A stretch of DNA of 64,000 nucleotides. Origin: Pyrenula massariospora (Eukaryota; Ascomycota; Eurotiomycetes; Pyrenulales; Pyrenulaceae). Under the pieces are notes generated by a model, which saw only the letters and a program-made list of their open reading frames with translations, made no database searches and was not told the DNA's origin. Shown one piece after another: positions 53,450 through 64,000 of this stretch (position 1 is its first letter; each line of letters opens with the position of its first letter). The stretch covers positions 930,001 through 994,000 of the forward strand of contig JAGFMI010000017.1 of NCBI GenBank assembly GCA_021030905.1, in the 5' to 3' direction. The position numbers were made by a program, and so were the translations under genes.

Positions 53450-54732
53450 AGTTGTAAAAGGCTGGATTCAAGCAAATTGTCTCGAGAAAGGGAGAACATG
53501 AATGCAAGCAAGTAGGAGGTAGTGATACGAGTGTCCATCCGATACCCCATCCTTTTGTCAGTATTTCTCAGCAGGAGCGACTCCTTGCGTGCAATGAGAG
53601 TCGATATTGAAAATTATTTGATGTTACAAGTCATTGTTTTTTGAGTCTTTGATGGGTATGTTCTTCATTGACGGTTTTTTCTCGACGCCTCTGGCTACCA
53701 TTCCTAGGATGCAAGTTGCCCGAAATGGTATTCTTATGCATTTGCCGTCCACCAGGAGCAAAAGCCAATTGCCCAAGTTTGTTACCCCGCTGTAAAAGTT
53801 TGTTTACCGCAAAGTCACGCCAAATGTCACTCATCTGTTGGAAGACGTGCTCAGGCTGCGCGAATCTCAACCCATTTCAACTTGTTGCAATCTGCTTGTT
53901 TATCACAGCTTTCTTTCTCGCCTTCTTCCGTCCCTGTGCACTGCAGCCACATCATCTCGCAGCGCGATCTGTCCTCGTGGCTCGATTAATTAATTCCATC
54001 TCCCTGCCCCCCACTTTCTAATCAATCTCGCCCCGGCGGATTCCGATCAAGCCCATACTCTAACTAATGATCTCACGACTCCCACAAACCGCTTATCCGC
54101 AATTCTGGTAAATTACCCCCGTCGCACGCCCAAGCGCTCTCTCTTCCCCAACGCGGCAATCCCGTCGCCCAAGGTGGCGTCGCTTAATATACGTGACTCG
54201 ATTGAACCGCGGCTCGTGGGATGCAGCGTGTTCGGCGAGAATTGGAGAGCCATATCGAGGTTATTGTGGTAGATTAATTTGGTAGATGGAGGACGGGGAG
54301 TGAGGGATGGATGAGGTAGGTTGGTTGCTGGATCGGGTTGGATGCTTTGGTTTTAATCTACGAGACAGATTATGGTACGCACTGTGTGAGCATACGGTAA
54401 GTCTTTGGTGTTTGACTTTAAGGCACAGGGAGGTCAAATTTTTGTTGGTGTTGAGACGCTCGTCATTCGGCTCTGCATGGCAGGTTACGACCGGGCCATT
54501 TCCACGAAATATGCTGACGCCGCTCTTGGGAGAAACGTTGAGCTACCTGAGAACTATACTGCACTGGTGATGAGCTGAAGTAGAGACATCTTCACAGGTT
54601 CCCTCCATGCCGCTGTGACTTTTTTTAAATTTATTATAGATGGCACATGTTTCCATTGTTTGGCATTATGCATCTTCTCAGGACTTCATTTATACGCTTG
54701 CAAAATACTCGTCCCGTTCATCCTGTTTCCTT
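53450..54732. other. convergent intergenic stretch of 1.3 kb
   Basis: 3' flanks of DPL1 and the alcohol-dehydrogenase gene. Some short ORFs; none supported. Confidence 0.5.
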
Positions 54733-56099
54733 TCAATCAAACGTGATCGCTGCCTTGATAGCACTCTTATCTTTGATAGATTCCAGGCATTCTTTCCATT
54801 GTTCAATCTTAAAAGTCTTATTCACAATCCCGTCCACTTTCACTTTTCCGGAATCAAGGTAGTCAATAGCAGCCGGGAACTTGTATATCTCGCTGAAAGA
54901 GCCAACAATTGTGATTTCATCGTTATCTATATTGGCCCACCCCTGTCAGCATCGCTCACCATGTTTAAAAGTTGCCTTTCGTTCCCGACACGGACGGACG
55001 ATAGGTAAAGGAGGATGAAAAGCAAACACTCACATATTTTGAACGGCGGCCAGCTAACCTTTGACTGGTTACTATACACCCCATAAACCACTAACGTCCC
55101 TCCCTTCCTCACGTAATTGATACTGTCTTCCAAGATACTCAACGCTCCCGTGGCTTCAACCACGACGTCAAATCCGTACGGATTTTCCTTCTTGATCTGC
55201 TCAAACTGCGGCTCTGAGTCTTGTCGATTGAGCTCAACATACACATCCGCCGCCCCGACCCTCCGCGCAGCGTCCATCTTCAGCCCCCCCGGCGCCGCGA
55301 TGACGACGTGGCACCCGCCGTTCTGGCGCAGCATCTGGGCGAGCATCAGGCCCGTGGCGCCCGCGCCGAGCATGAGAACCGAGGAGCCCATGCGGGTGGC
55401 GATGAGGTCGAGGCCGTGGGCGGCGCATGAAGCGGGCTCGAGGAGCGTCGCGGAGACGTAGTCGAGGTTGTGGATTCTGAAGGCGCGCTTCACTGTCCAT
55501 GGCCGTCCGCGTTAGTCAGACGTCTCGCTTTAATGCTTCAAACCCCAACGCCACGGACTACACGATTCGCCCGCAGCATTAATCTTCTGGCCAGGGGGGG
55601 ACTTCCTACATGGATAGGCGCAAAACTCCGCAAATCCCCCATTGATCGTCACACCATGCGCCTCAAAATTCTCACAGTACAGCTCGTTCCCCCGCCGGCA
55701 GTAGAAGCATTCGCCGCACAGCTCCGAGTTGTCTGCGCAGACGCGGTCTCCGATCTCGAAGCCCTTGCCTATGGCATCGGGGCCGAGGGCGGCAATCTCG
55801 CCGACGGTTTCGTGGCCAGGGATCAGGGGGAAGCGGGCGAGGAACTCGCCGTTGTCTGTGATGGTCAGTAGGTCGGTCGAGGGCTCGCCAGCTTAGGCAT
55901 CCAGTGGTAGTTAAAAATCCGAGATAGGAAGAGGTAGGGCCATGGACGAGCAAGCGAGGTTAATGCGTACCAATGTGTAAGTCTGTCCCGCAGACGCCGC
56001 ACGCCTTTACGCGGACCATGATATCGTTTGAACGAAGAGGCGGGAGCGGGACGGTGACGACCGAGTAATCGTGTGCCTTTTCGTATCTTGGTGAAGGAG
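54733..56099 (-). CDS. zinc-dependent medium-chain alcohol/polyol dehydrogenase
   Basis: NAD(P)-linked oxidoreductase of the medium-chain family, nearest in look to sorbitol/threonine-type dehydrogenases. Exons 55971-56099, 55610-55891, 55034-55492 and 54733-54926 join in phase. The catalytic zinc site [20 protein letters not shown], the structural zinc cysteines ([20 protein letters not shown] then YC) and the Rossmann fold [15 protein letters not shown] are all present. The C-terminal part [15 protein letters not shown] is joined by an acceptor at 54926. The 5' exon is not settled: one candidate is 56146-56182 with a 46-bp intron, starting MSFLKLL. Exact substrate cannot be told. Confidence 0.85.
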
Positions 56100-56182
56100 C
56101 TGAAGGTTAGCACCATGACGAGTCAGGAGCCCGAATATAGCAAACGGGCTATGTTAATGGTTAAAAGTTTTAGGAATGACAT

Positions 56183-57464
56183 CGACGTAGATGGAAGATG
56201 ACGATATTGGGAAAGCAGTTGGGATAAGTTCCAGAACAATTCAAAGGCGTCGTCGCGTTTCCTTGCCCTGAAATTGTGACTTAGCCTGAGACGCTCGTTA
56301 CTTGTCTCCTCTCATTATTGCACCTCTCAAGTCGAAACCAAGAGCTGAATTTGGCATGTCTACGGAAAACTATTCTCTACTTTCGAGATTGACTAGGTAA
56401 TGACGCGCATAACCAAGACAGAAAGTTTGCACAACTTGTATAGGGAATTGATTCTTGACATACTTTAAGGCCTTCATCGTCTTCGGTAATGTTTCCACAC
56501 CCTTTCCCGCTCGCGCAGCGAATTCTGACCCCCTGTGTTCAACCTTGATCTGCATTTTGTACTGTCGATCGACTTTGCAGTATGTTGAATATTTTTCGCA
56601 GGCTTGTAGATTTATCAAAGTATATGCGCACTTGGAAACTGCCAGGCGTTATAGAGAAAAATATCCGAAAAGATGGGTGACGCCGAACGATGAAAGTATG
56701 GCAAGACAATCGTTGTATTCAGGAAGGGTTGCACCTCATAAGCGAAAGATAGGGTAGGTCTCATAGAAGTCAGATGTTATGTACATCAATGTACCATGGT
56801 GCTTAGGAGACCATCTTGAGTTGTGTTGTTTCCGTTCTGAGATCCGTTGTCTTTATTAATAACGTTAACAGACTTAAGGAAGCTAAAAAGTCTACCCCAC
56901 CCATTTGCCATCCATCACGGTAAATGATCATTATTGACGGCGAATCAGTGCTTGATCTCGGCCCACGGATCTTCGAACGGAAGAAATCAAGTTTAGGGAC
57001 GCAATATTCACGTAGGCAAAGGCGTTCAGCAAAGCATGCGCTTGGAAAGACGAGGTATTCTTGACCCGCACTTTGATGTCTAACAATATTATCGTTCACT
57101 TTATCCTACCGGATCCAGCCCTATCCTGGACGATAGTGATAACAGAGTGTTTGAGATAGCATCAAAAACCTCTCAACCCAGTGCTCCCGTCCAAGAACCA
57201 GCGAATTGCACTTTTTCCGTCTCCCTTAATGCACCCTTACCTGCTCATGCAACCGCTGTAGACAGACGGCCCGGCCAACTCAATGAAAGATTCATTCCTG
57301 CTCCACTGAATGCATCGACTGAATAACAGAGAACCGCCCATATAAAGGACCAAAAGAACGCACTGAAGCCACCGCAGATATCAATACCACTGAGCTCGCT
57401 GATCCCAAACTCAATAGCCCTTGCTGATCCTCGAGAACATTAGACCGCGCTTATTTAAGTCGAA
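56183..57464. other. intergenic stretch of 1.3 kb
   Basis: Upstream of the dehydrogenase gene and downstream of HUL4. No supported gene; the part near 56.8-57.1 kb has only short ORFs. Confidence 0.5.
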
Positions 57465-60400
57465 CTACTTTAGTCCGAATCCCTCGCTTTCACCAACGGC
57501 CATCCAAAGCTTCTCTTCCAGCTTCGCCTTGGTTGCATACCTCCAAAGAGCCACCACATTAAAACATGTCCGCGCCGTGGGTAATCTTCGTGAATCCCCT
57601 TCTCCTGCACAAACTATCTTGATGATAAGATTCGTCGCTCCCATTGCTGGAATGCGATCACTTCCTGTGATGAAGCTAAGGATCTTCCTCTGATCACTCG
57701 GACTAGCCTTCTCAAATACGTCCCAAAACCATCCTATGACTGGCTCGTGCTCTTCCGGTCGGGGGTTTCCCCATCCTTCATATGCTGCCACTGCACGTAG
57801 ACTAGCGATATCAAGTGGTTCGTCCGATCCTCGGACTAGTAGCTCGATCTCCTCGGGCCGGAAAAGTGAGAGCGCATTACCGCCGCAGACGGTAAAAAAA
57901 CCACGTTTGAAAGGCTCGAATTGCCTTGCCACCTGCACGTCGAGAAGATACTGTACGTACATGTCGACAAACTCGCGGCGGTTAGCGTTCGTAACGGGTT
58001 TATGCTCGCCGCCGGGACACAGTGGGATTTCCATCACTTCGCCATAACGGTCCACTTCGGCGACGAAATCGCGACAGAAGGTGGAGTGGACGTCGCCATC
58101 GAAATCGAGGAGGGCACGAAGGCCGCGAGCGAGGGTAGGACGAAACTCGGCAAGATCTTCAAGGGTGTAACTATGAGAGAGGCGTGGGGATTGGGTGGAA
58201 GGAACGCTGCTGGTTGGAGCGGAGGCGAGCATTTTCTTGAAGGCGAATGGCGGGAGGGCAACGTCGAGAATGGTAGAGTTGTAAATTGCAAGACCGAGTA
58301 GAACTCCAACCAGGAAGAACTGCTCGGAAGACTCGAAGCAGAAGGGGTTAAAGTAGCAGAAGTGCGAATCTTCATCGTACACGAAGAGACCTAGTTGAGT
58401 TAGCTTCGGTTCTCAAAAATTGAAAAGATGCGAGCCTACCGTGATGAGGGTCGAAGATTTCGCGAACCAGCAGAAGAAACCATTCCTTCCGCAGTCCACC
58501 AGCGTCGACACCCTCTTCGCCTACAAAATCGATTCGCAGACCTTTCTTGATTTCTTCTACTCCAGAACCGATCACTTCGCTTACGCTGCGCAAGCTGTCC
58601 TCGACCAGGCAGTCTCGTCTAACCTTTAATACCAAGTACTGACTGACAGCCTTTCGGCTCAATATACTATCGAAAAAGGCTTCTCGAGCCTTGACCTCCA
58701 TCTGCCGTCGGGCGTCATGTTCCATGATGTGGATCTTGGCCCAAATGCTGAGGAAAAAGGGGTATTGGCAAAAGGAAAACTTCCCACGATTTGATTCCCA
58801 TAACTCAAAATCTGCAACGAGGTCTGCATAGTCTAACATCGTATTGTAAAAATTGCTTATTGGAAGTATCTGCCCATGGGCATGTGCAGCATGCTTAGCA
58901 CTCAGGCCGGCGCTTTGTATTCTCTGTTCGGGAGGCACGAGATCTCGCTTCTTAGCCGTATGACCTGAGTTTGCCGCAAATAACAGAGCCATCACCCGAG
59001 CAGCAGCTCTGACCTGCCAATCCTCGCCATATTGTGCTGGGCTGAGTTTCTTGTCGTTTTTCTTGGACGAAGTTGAAGGTCTGACGCCGAGTGCAGCATG
59101 AAGCTGGGCTGAAGATTGCGTCGCAGGCACGGAAGAAAAACTGGGGACGAGTCCATCCGTAGGGTTTGTCGTCATGCTACGAGCACGAGCATGTTGTCGA
59201 CTAAGCCGATACGTAACGAAACTGCCCACGAGATCTACCAAGCCTTGAAAGTGGCTGTCCGTGAGCCGGGAAAACCACGAGACCAAGTACTGGTGAGTCT
59301 CATTTGGGAGATTCGCTATGAGACCAACTATTCTCTTGATAATACCGGCGTGATGCCCAGGGCCACTCGTTCTTCCCGATGTCGGGATTGGACGAGGCTG
59401 GCGCGAAGGAGAGGAGTGTCTGTCTCCACCAGGATATTGAGCTGACGGTGTTCGGTTCAAAAAAACGGACGACGATGCCTCGGAGGAAGTAGGTGTCGAA
59501 GAGGATAGGAGTGGATTCGAAAGGAGTATTAAGAGAAACCTAGAGTCTTCAGGATGCTTCAGCGGCCGTCGTGGCCGCTTGAGGAGATTCTCAGTAGCCT
59601 TGAGTAGAGACCTTTGAGCATGGATTCTCGCGTCCAAAATCTCTTTGTCGAGTTCCGCGGCCGACACAAGTTTCCATCGCTCCAGCAATTTCATTGATTC
59701 TTCGCTTGTTTCTTCTGGACGCAATTTCTGCCATCTTTCTTGCCATGACTCCCCGGTATGAATGACTAGACGATACCATTCCACCAACTCAGCCCAATTG
59801 ATGCGCGGGCTCCTAGAAGTAATGACCCCTTTTCGGGTGTCAGGCGACCGTTCCCTCGACCGCTCTCTCTTTCCAGTTTTCGACGGCCCTCGACCTCCGG
59901 TCCACCAAGAACCATTCTCCGCGAAATCGCCTAACAATAGCGTCTTCGCGTCAAGCTCGGATAGCTGCGCATTTGGGCCATCACGAGCCGTGCTTCTAGC
60001 GAAGCTAGATTTTACGCTTTGCGAACCTTCACTTGTTGTTTTGAAAATAGAAGGCCGTACCGTGAAGAATGAGCTGTTGAGAGAAGCACAACCGGAGAAG
60101 CAGTCCGAGACATAGTTCTCCACCTCACGGAAGATAGCACGGTCATGGCCCTTTCGGCTTCTAGCGCTAGTTTCGTTATCGGAGCCAGCGTTCAATTTGC
60201 TATCAACAGCCTGAGCGTCTGGGACCTCAAGAAGAGCTCCATGAGATGGTCTCCGATTCCAGCCACCCCTAGTATCCGACAGTCTGTGGTCTAGAGACTC
60301 GTCCTCGGAGAGCGGCTGAGCCTCGTGAGTGAACTGTTGGGGGGCGAGCCTTGGCTCTGAAGGACGTCGGGTCTCAAGCCGTGGCGGTATAGGCGTTAAG

Positions 60401-61226
60401 GGATTACTCGCAGCCCGTGATACAGCTGGTGACGACCCGTGAGATGTGTGAGGTCTGGTATCGCGTTCGTTGCTAAATTGATCTTCCGGGCTTAGATCGC
60501 CTCTAAAAGGGGAGTGAGAGGATTGTTCCCGATTTAGAGGGCTCGGTAGACCGTGTAATTTGCGCCGAAGGTAGTCGTCGAGACAATGGTTCATGATAGC
60601 ACGGGTTCTATCCAGCGACACAGGAATGGCTATATGTGTTAGCGATCATGTCACCAGGCTGCACAAAGGGCTTGCTTACGTCTGCGTGGGACACTGAATG
60701 GACCACCATGACCTGCCGCCGGCGTTCCCCTCTTCACATCTACAAGCGGCTCGAGGTCATTTATTGTGAGACATATCGTACACCGAAAGACCTTCAGTCC
60801 CTGTGGCCATCGGACAGTTGAGTCGCATGTCATACATCTTCCAGTGACCGGCTCTTTCTGAACTGACGGTTGTGCCGCCTTGTTAGCAGACCTCTGGGAA
60901 CCGGAGCCTCTCCCAATCGATATCTCGTCGTCGGTCGAGTCAAAGACGAGGGCTTCATGCTTCGGACTGCGAGTCTTGTCAGATCGCTTGCGACCTAAAA
61001 AGGAAGGAAACGGGTGGCTGAACGAGCGCGAGTGTCGGAGAGGATAATCGGCGGTCTCCGGACGTGGTCGAGAGGAATGTAGAGTTGGGATCTCAAGGGA
61101 TGGATAGGTAGAGGTAGGTGTTGAAGCTCCGTTCGTATTGGTCACCGGTGTTGAGGATTGTTTTTGAGTTGGCTTGCCATTTGCCTTGGAGGAGCTGGTG
61201 TGTATTCGACCAGGCCACGGAGGCAT
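57465..61226 (-). CDS. HUL4: HECT-type E3 ubiquitin ligase, Hul4-like
   Basis: Three exons, 60680-61226, 58440-60629 and 57465-58390 (introns of 50 and 49 bp), give 1220 residues. Near the N-terminus (about 135-160) is a zinc-ribbon pattern CMTCDSTVRWP and FRCTICLTINDL. A long Ser/Pro-rich linker follows. The middle has helical segments (LIANLPNETHQYLVSWFSRL, YNTMLDYADLVADFELWESN) conserved in Hul4/UBE3-like proteins. The HECT domain starts at about 840: FVGEEGVDAGGLRKEWFLLL, LFVYDEDSHFCYFNP, FFLVGVLLGLAIYNS. The catalytic Cys is C1188 in LPTARTCFNVVALW, 32 residues from the end, and the C-terminus is EGFGLK. In budding yeast Hul4 helps degrade misfolded or unassembled proteins. Confidence 0.92.
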
Positions 61227-61898
61227 TGAGAAGTGATTGTCGGAGAAGACTTGATAGGCCTCGCAGCGCTCGTGGTATCCAGGCGTTGCATCTGAAGGGT
61301 TCTGCTCGCAGCAACCGGAGACTTTGGAGGGCTTCGAGGCGCGTATCTGATGTCAAGACGAGCGCTTGCCTGACAGGGATAGCTCGTATTTATCAATCAA
61401 AGCAATCTGCCCCCGTAGCCACACAGACTCGCCCGCGGGGCGGCTTGCGGCAATCGGCGTTGGTTGAGACTAAGTCTACCGTCCTCGGCGCATTGACAAA
61501 GGAGAATCATGTTCGACTGCTGCCACTGAACGACTCCCAGGTCTACAAAGGACATCCAGCCGCTCTGTGAAAGAGGTTCGCTACCCGGAAAGAGCTTTGT
61601 GCCAAAACGCCGAGGTTGAGCAGGAATGACCGCATGAGACTCGGAAGGATCGGTCAAAACAGCCTCATGCAGCTGCAATGCCATAGCTACCTGGTCCAGA
61701 TGATATCAATTCTACGGGATTTACAGAGTCGCAGTCAAGATGTGGGTGATAAATCTCCGGCAGTGTACCAGCAATATGATTTCATTGTTCACTATTTCGC
61801 TTCTCAGGACCTGACTCTGGTGAGAAGAGCGCACCTTAGCAGACGCATTAACGGCACACCACCCAGAACACGCTCCGGCCGGATGACGACGCAGCTTA
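61227..61898. other. HUL4 promoter and RPL15 3' flank
   Basis: About 670 bp between two minus-strand genes. Several overlapping short ORFs on both strands, none supported. Confidence 0.5.
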
Positions 61899-62738
61899 CT
61901 AGCGATACCGCCAGAGCGAAAGCGTGTTGAGTCTCTTCCAAGTCTTTCTTCTTCCGCTCGTTGTTTTGTTGAATTTGTGTCCTCTGCCCAGCCCACGAGA
62001 TTTCTTACCAGTTGCCGTCAAACCCCGAGCCTCGCGGTGCTAGGAATAAGATTAGTGACTGTAAGACGTAGAAATTTGTTGGTGGCCGTACCTTGTGCAC
62101 AGGGTTGACGATCCAGTTGATTCTTGGGTCGCGACGGATAACTTTGTGTTGCGGATCCACAAGAATGACCTCGAAGTATTTATAAGTCGAATCTTGATTG
62201 ATCCAGTACGAGTTGAGTACGCGCAGGTTGGCGCAACGACGACCAACACGTTCTTCGGCTGTCGATTTAAGAGATCGCTGGTACTTAAGCTGATTGACAC
62301 CCTGGTTGGTAGGTTTGCCTGCGGGAAGTCAGTATTGGCCTTTGTGTTGGTCTCCAATTGAACCGACCATAAGTAGCACCCTTTGGCACTGGGCGCTTGC
62401 GACCACCACGACGAACTCGGATTCGGTAGATCACATAGCCTTGCTTAGCTTTGTAGCCCAAACGTCGAGCCTTGTCTGGGCGGGAAGGCCGAGAAGCGCG
62501 GTGGATGACATTCAGTTGTCGAAGCTATATTATGCACTCTCAGCAAAGTTCAACGAGTGTATAGCAAGACACTATTGTGCCACAGATGGATACACAAAGT
62601 AGAGTGCATGCTTTGCTGAAGACATCTCTTAAGAAATCCAAAGGACCTCACCTCCCAGCAGCGGACTCGGAGAAGGAAACGAAGGACATCGGATTGCTTC
62701 TTCTTCTGCAGCTCTTCAACGTATTTAAGAGCACCCAT
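61899..62738 (-). CDS. RPL15: 60S ribosomal protein L15 (eL15)
   Basis: Structural protein of the large cytosolic ribosomal subunit. Exons 62652-62738, 62368-62524, 62092-62318 and 61899-62039 (introns of 127, 49 and 52 bp) give 203 residues, the normal size. The start is [20 protein letters not shown], then [80 protein letters not shown] and the end [11 protein letters not shown] further intron (62739-62795) seems to lie in the 5' UTR directly before the ATG. Other frames across the exons are shadows. Confidence 0.96.
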
Positions 62739-62795
62739 CTGAATGAATAATATTGTTAGACACAGACGGACACAAGAGCTCTTTTTAGGAGTTAC
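62739..62795 (-). other. probable 5'-UTR intron of RPL15 abutting the ATG
   Basis: Minus strand: GAGAAG|GTAACT ... TTATTCATTCAG|ATGGGTGC. Donor and acceptor are good and the length is 57 bp. No in-frame ATG is seen upstream, so the first exon would be non-coding. Confidence 0.65.
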
Positions 62796-62905
62796 CTTCT
62801 CGGTGCCCGCGATGGAACGCACTTATCCTGATTGTTGAATGGTCCGGCAGCAAACATTCGGATTGACACAACGGTGGTGGTGCGGAGATCGAGCGCCAAG
62901 ACTTT

Positions 62906-62920
62906 AGCCCTAAGCCCTAG
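62906..62920 (+). promoter_or_regulatory. tandem telo-box-like sites upstream of RPL15
   Basis: AGCCCTAAGCCCTAG gives one perfect ARCCCTAA site and a second with one mismatch, overlapping by one base, about 170 bp upstream of the RPL15 ATG. ARCCCTAA is the Tbf1 site that drives ribosomal-protein genes in several fungi. Confidence 0.55.
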
Positions 62921-63195
62921 ATCTCCAATTAAGAGCCGGAACACCTTGCTTCATTCCACCAGGTATGTGTAGGCCATGCGTCTGCGCATTTTGCATGACG
63001 GGATTCCGAAATGACACAAAGGATCGAATCTAGTACTGCCTTTTGTATCGCTGCAAGAGCTTCTACAACTGCGTGACTGTCCATCATCTCCTCCTCCTTT
63101 CCTCGACCCATGTCCCTCTTGCATAATAAGTGATTCTCCCTATGGTCGACTTAGGAGAACAAGTTCAATGTGCTCGTCCAAAATCCCTCCATACA

Positions 63196-64000
63196 CTACG
63201 ATGTTGAAATTACCGCCTTCTGGAACCGTTTGAAGCCTTTTTTCGCCCTGGAAGCCACGTCGGTCCAAATCTCATCGTCCATGTTCTCTTCTGCTCGTCC
63301 TTCAGTGAGCATTGCCTCAACCGTTCGCCTCAAGGTAGCATCCTTACTTGGCCGTGGCTTTCCAGAGACCTGAGATGCCTCGCCGAGGAGGCTCATGATA
63401 TCCCAATGAACGGACGCTTTCCCAGCCACAATGACATCCCTGGCGTATTGCATCTCCTTTGTAAATTCGTCTCGCGCCTTTGCATTTTGATAGGAATTAG
63501 AATCTTGATTTGCTAACTCATTGTACCTTCCTAGCAATTGAAGCGATGTGTCCAAGAACCGCGATGTTCGAAGGTGGAGTAATGAAGCATTCGGCCCGTG
63601 TTGAACGCTAAGCGGCAGCTGTGTGGCCAGGTTCCCGCTTGACTGGGTAAGAGCATCGTTCAAGAGACGACGAAACGTCGATTCGAAGCGTTGGTTATCG
63701 ATTTGCCTTTGATCTAGTGAGCCACGCTCGAAAAGGGCCAAGTAGATAGAACGCTTTCACCTCGCCTTAATCCCAGCGTGTAATTTTGCTACTAGTTTGT
63801 CCCTATCTTCGTCTACCGTCTTACGGAAAGCTTCGGCGTACGTATCTTTCTTGAAGTCTGCAGCCAAGGTTTTCAAATATGGAATTTGGTTCGGACTTTC
63901 CGGTAGTCAGAGCATTCTTTGGAGTTGTGAAAAAAGCTCACTCACGCTGGATTGCCTGAAGCTTCTGGTAAATCTTCCATATGCAGCTCACGAGCACTGC
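63196..64000 (-). CDS. unknown protein, C-terminal part (gene runs off the right edge)
   Basis: Three exons can be read: from the edge to 63946, 63761 to about 63894, and 63196-63706 (last intron 54 bp, acceptor CAAAG|GCAAAT keeping the frame). The sequence is mostly helical: TLAADFKKDTYAEAFRKTVD and EDRDKLVAKLHAGIKARQID, NQRFESTFRRLLNDALTQSS, TSRFLDTSLQLLGRYNELAN, ASVHWDIMSLLGEASQVSGK. It ends FKRFQKAVISTS. No domain was recognised. The frame of the edge exon is uncertain because two frames are open there. Confidence 0.55.

Overview
The window is nuclear DNA of a filamentous ascomycete (Pezizomycotina). The reasons are compact genes with many short introns (mostly 46-60 bp, GT-AG), a Pex14/17-type peroxin known only from filamentous ascomycetes, a Mus7/Mms22 protein, an INO80 subunit of the Ies2 type, and fungal versions of Sec31, Sde2, Hul4 and Rcn1. 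I found no tRNA, rRNA, CRISPR array or intact transposon. The species cannot be named from the sequence. All splice sites below were read by eye from motifs and reading-frame continuity, without transcript data.

Layout. 0-4.4 kb: 3' end of a GlcG/HbpS-type gene, RPS10 (-) with a start codon split by an intron, SDE2 (+) and an F-box gene (+). 4.9-16 kb: a 6-kb MUS7/MMS22 gene (-), IES2 (-), a doubtful small gene and PEX14/17 (+). 16.6-23.4 kb: SEC31 (-, six exons), an RRM gene (+), then a head-to-head pair of respiratory-chain genes, an MLRQ/NDUFA4-like protein (-) and COX12/COX6B (+), both with micro-exons. 23.4-26.8 kb: gene-poor. 26.8-33.1 kb: a membrane-anchored pseudokinase, a zinc-ribbon protein, a conserved fungal protein of unknown function and calcipressin. 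33.6-39 kb: three nuclear genes for mitochondrial proteins in a row: a dicarboxylate carrier (with a 5-nt exon), phenylalanyl-tRNA synthetase with a long extra N-terminal part, and the GrpE co-chaperone. 39.6-41.7 kb: a septation-type coiled-coil protein. 41.7-51.5 kb: a 10-kb island without intact genes but with decayed gene-like fragments and simple repeats. 51.6-64 kb: sphingosine-1-phosphate lyase, a zinc alcohol dehydrogenase, the HECT ligase Hul4, RPL15, and the 3' part of an unknown gene running off the right edge.

The genes are mostly conserved housekeeping genes: translation, splicing, replication-fork repair, chromatin remodelling, ER export, mitochondria, peroxisomes and ubiquitin. 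No secondary-metabolite cluster or defence system is visible. The most unusual items are the gene architectures (split start codon, 5-, 13- and 16-nt exons, a GC-AG intron), the extended PheRS with two candidate presequences, a pseudokinase that has lost its key catalytic motifs, and the gene-remnant island.
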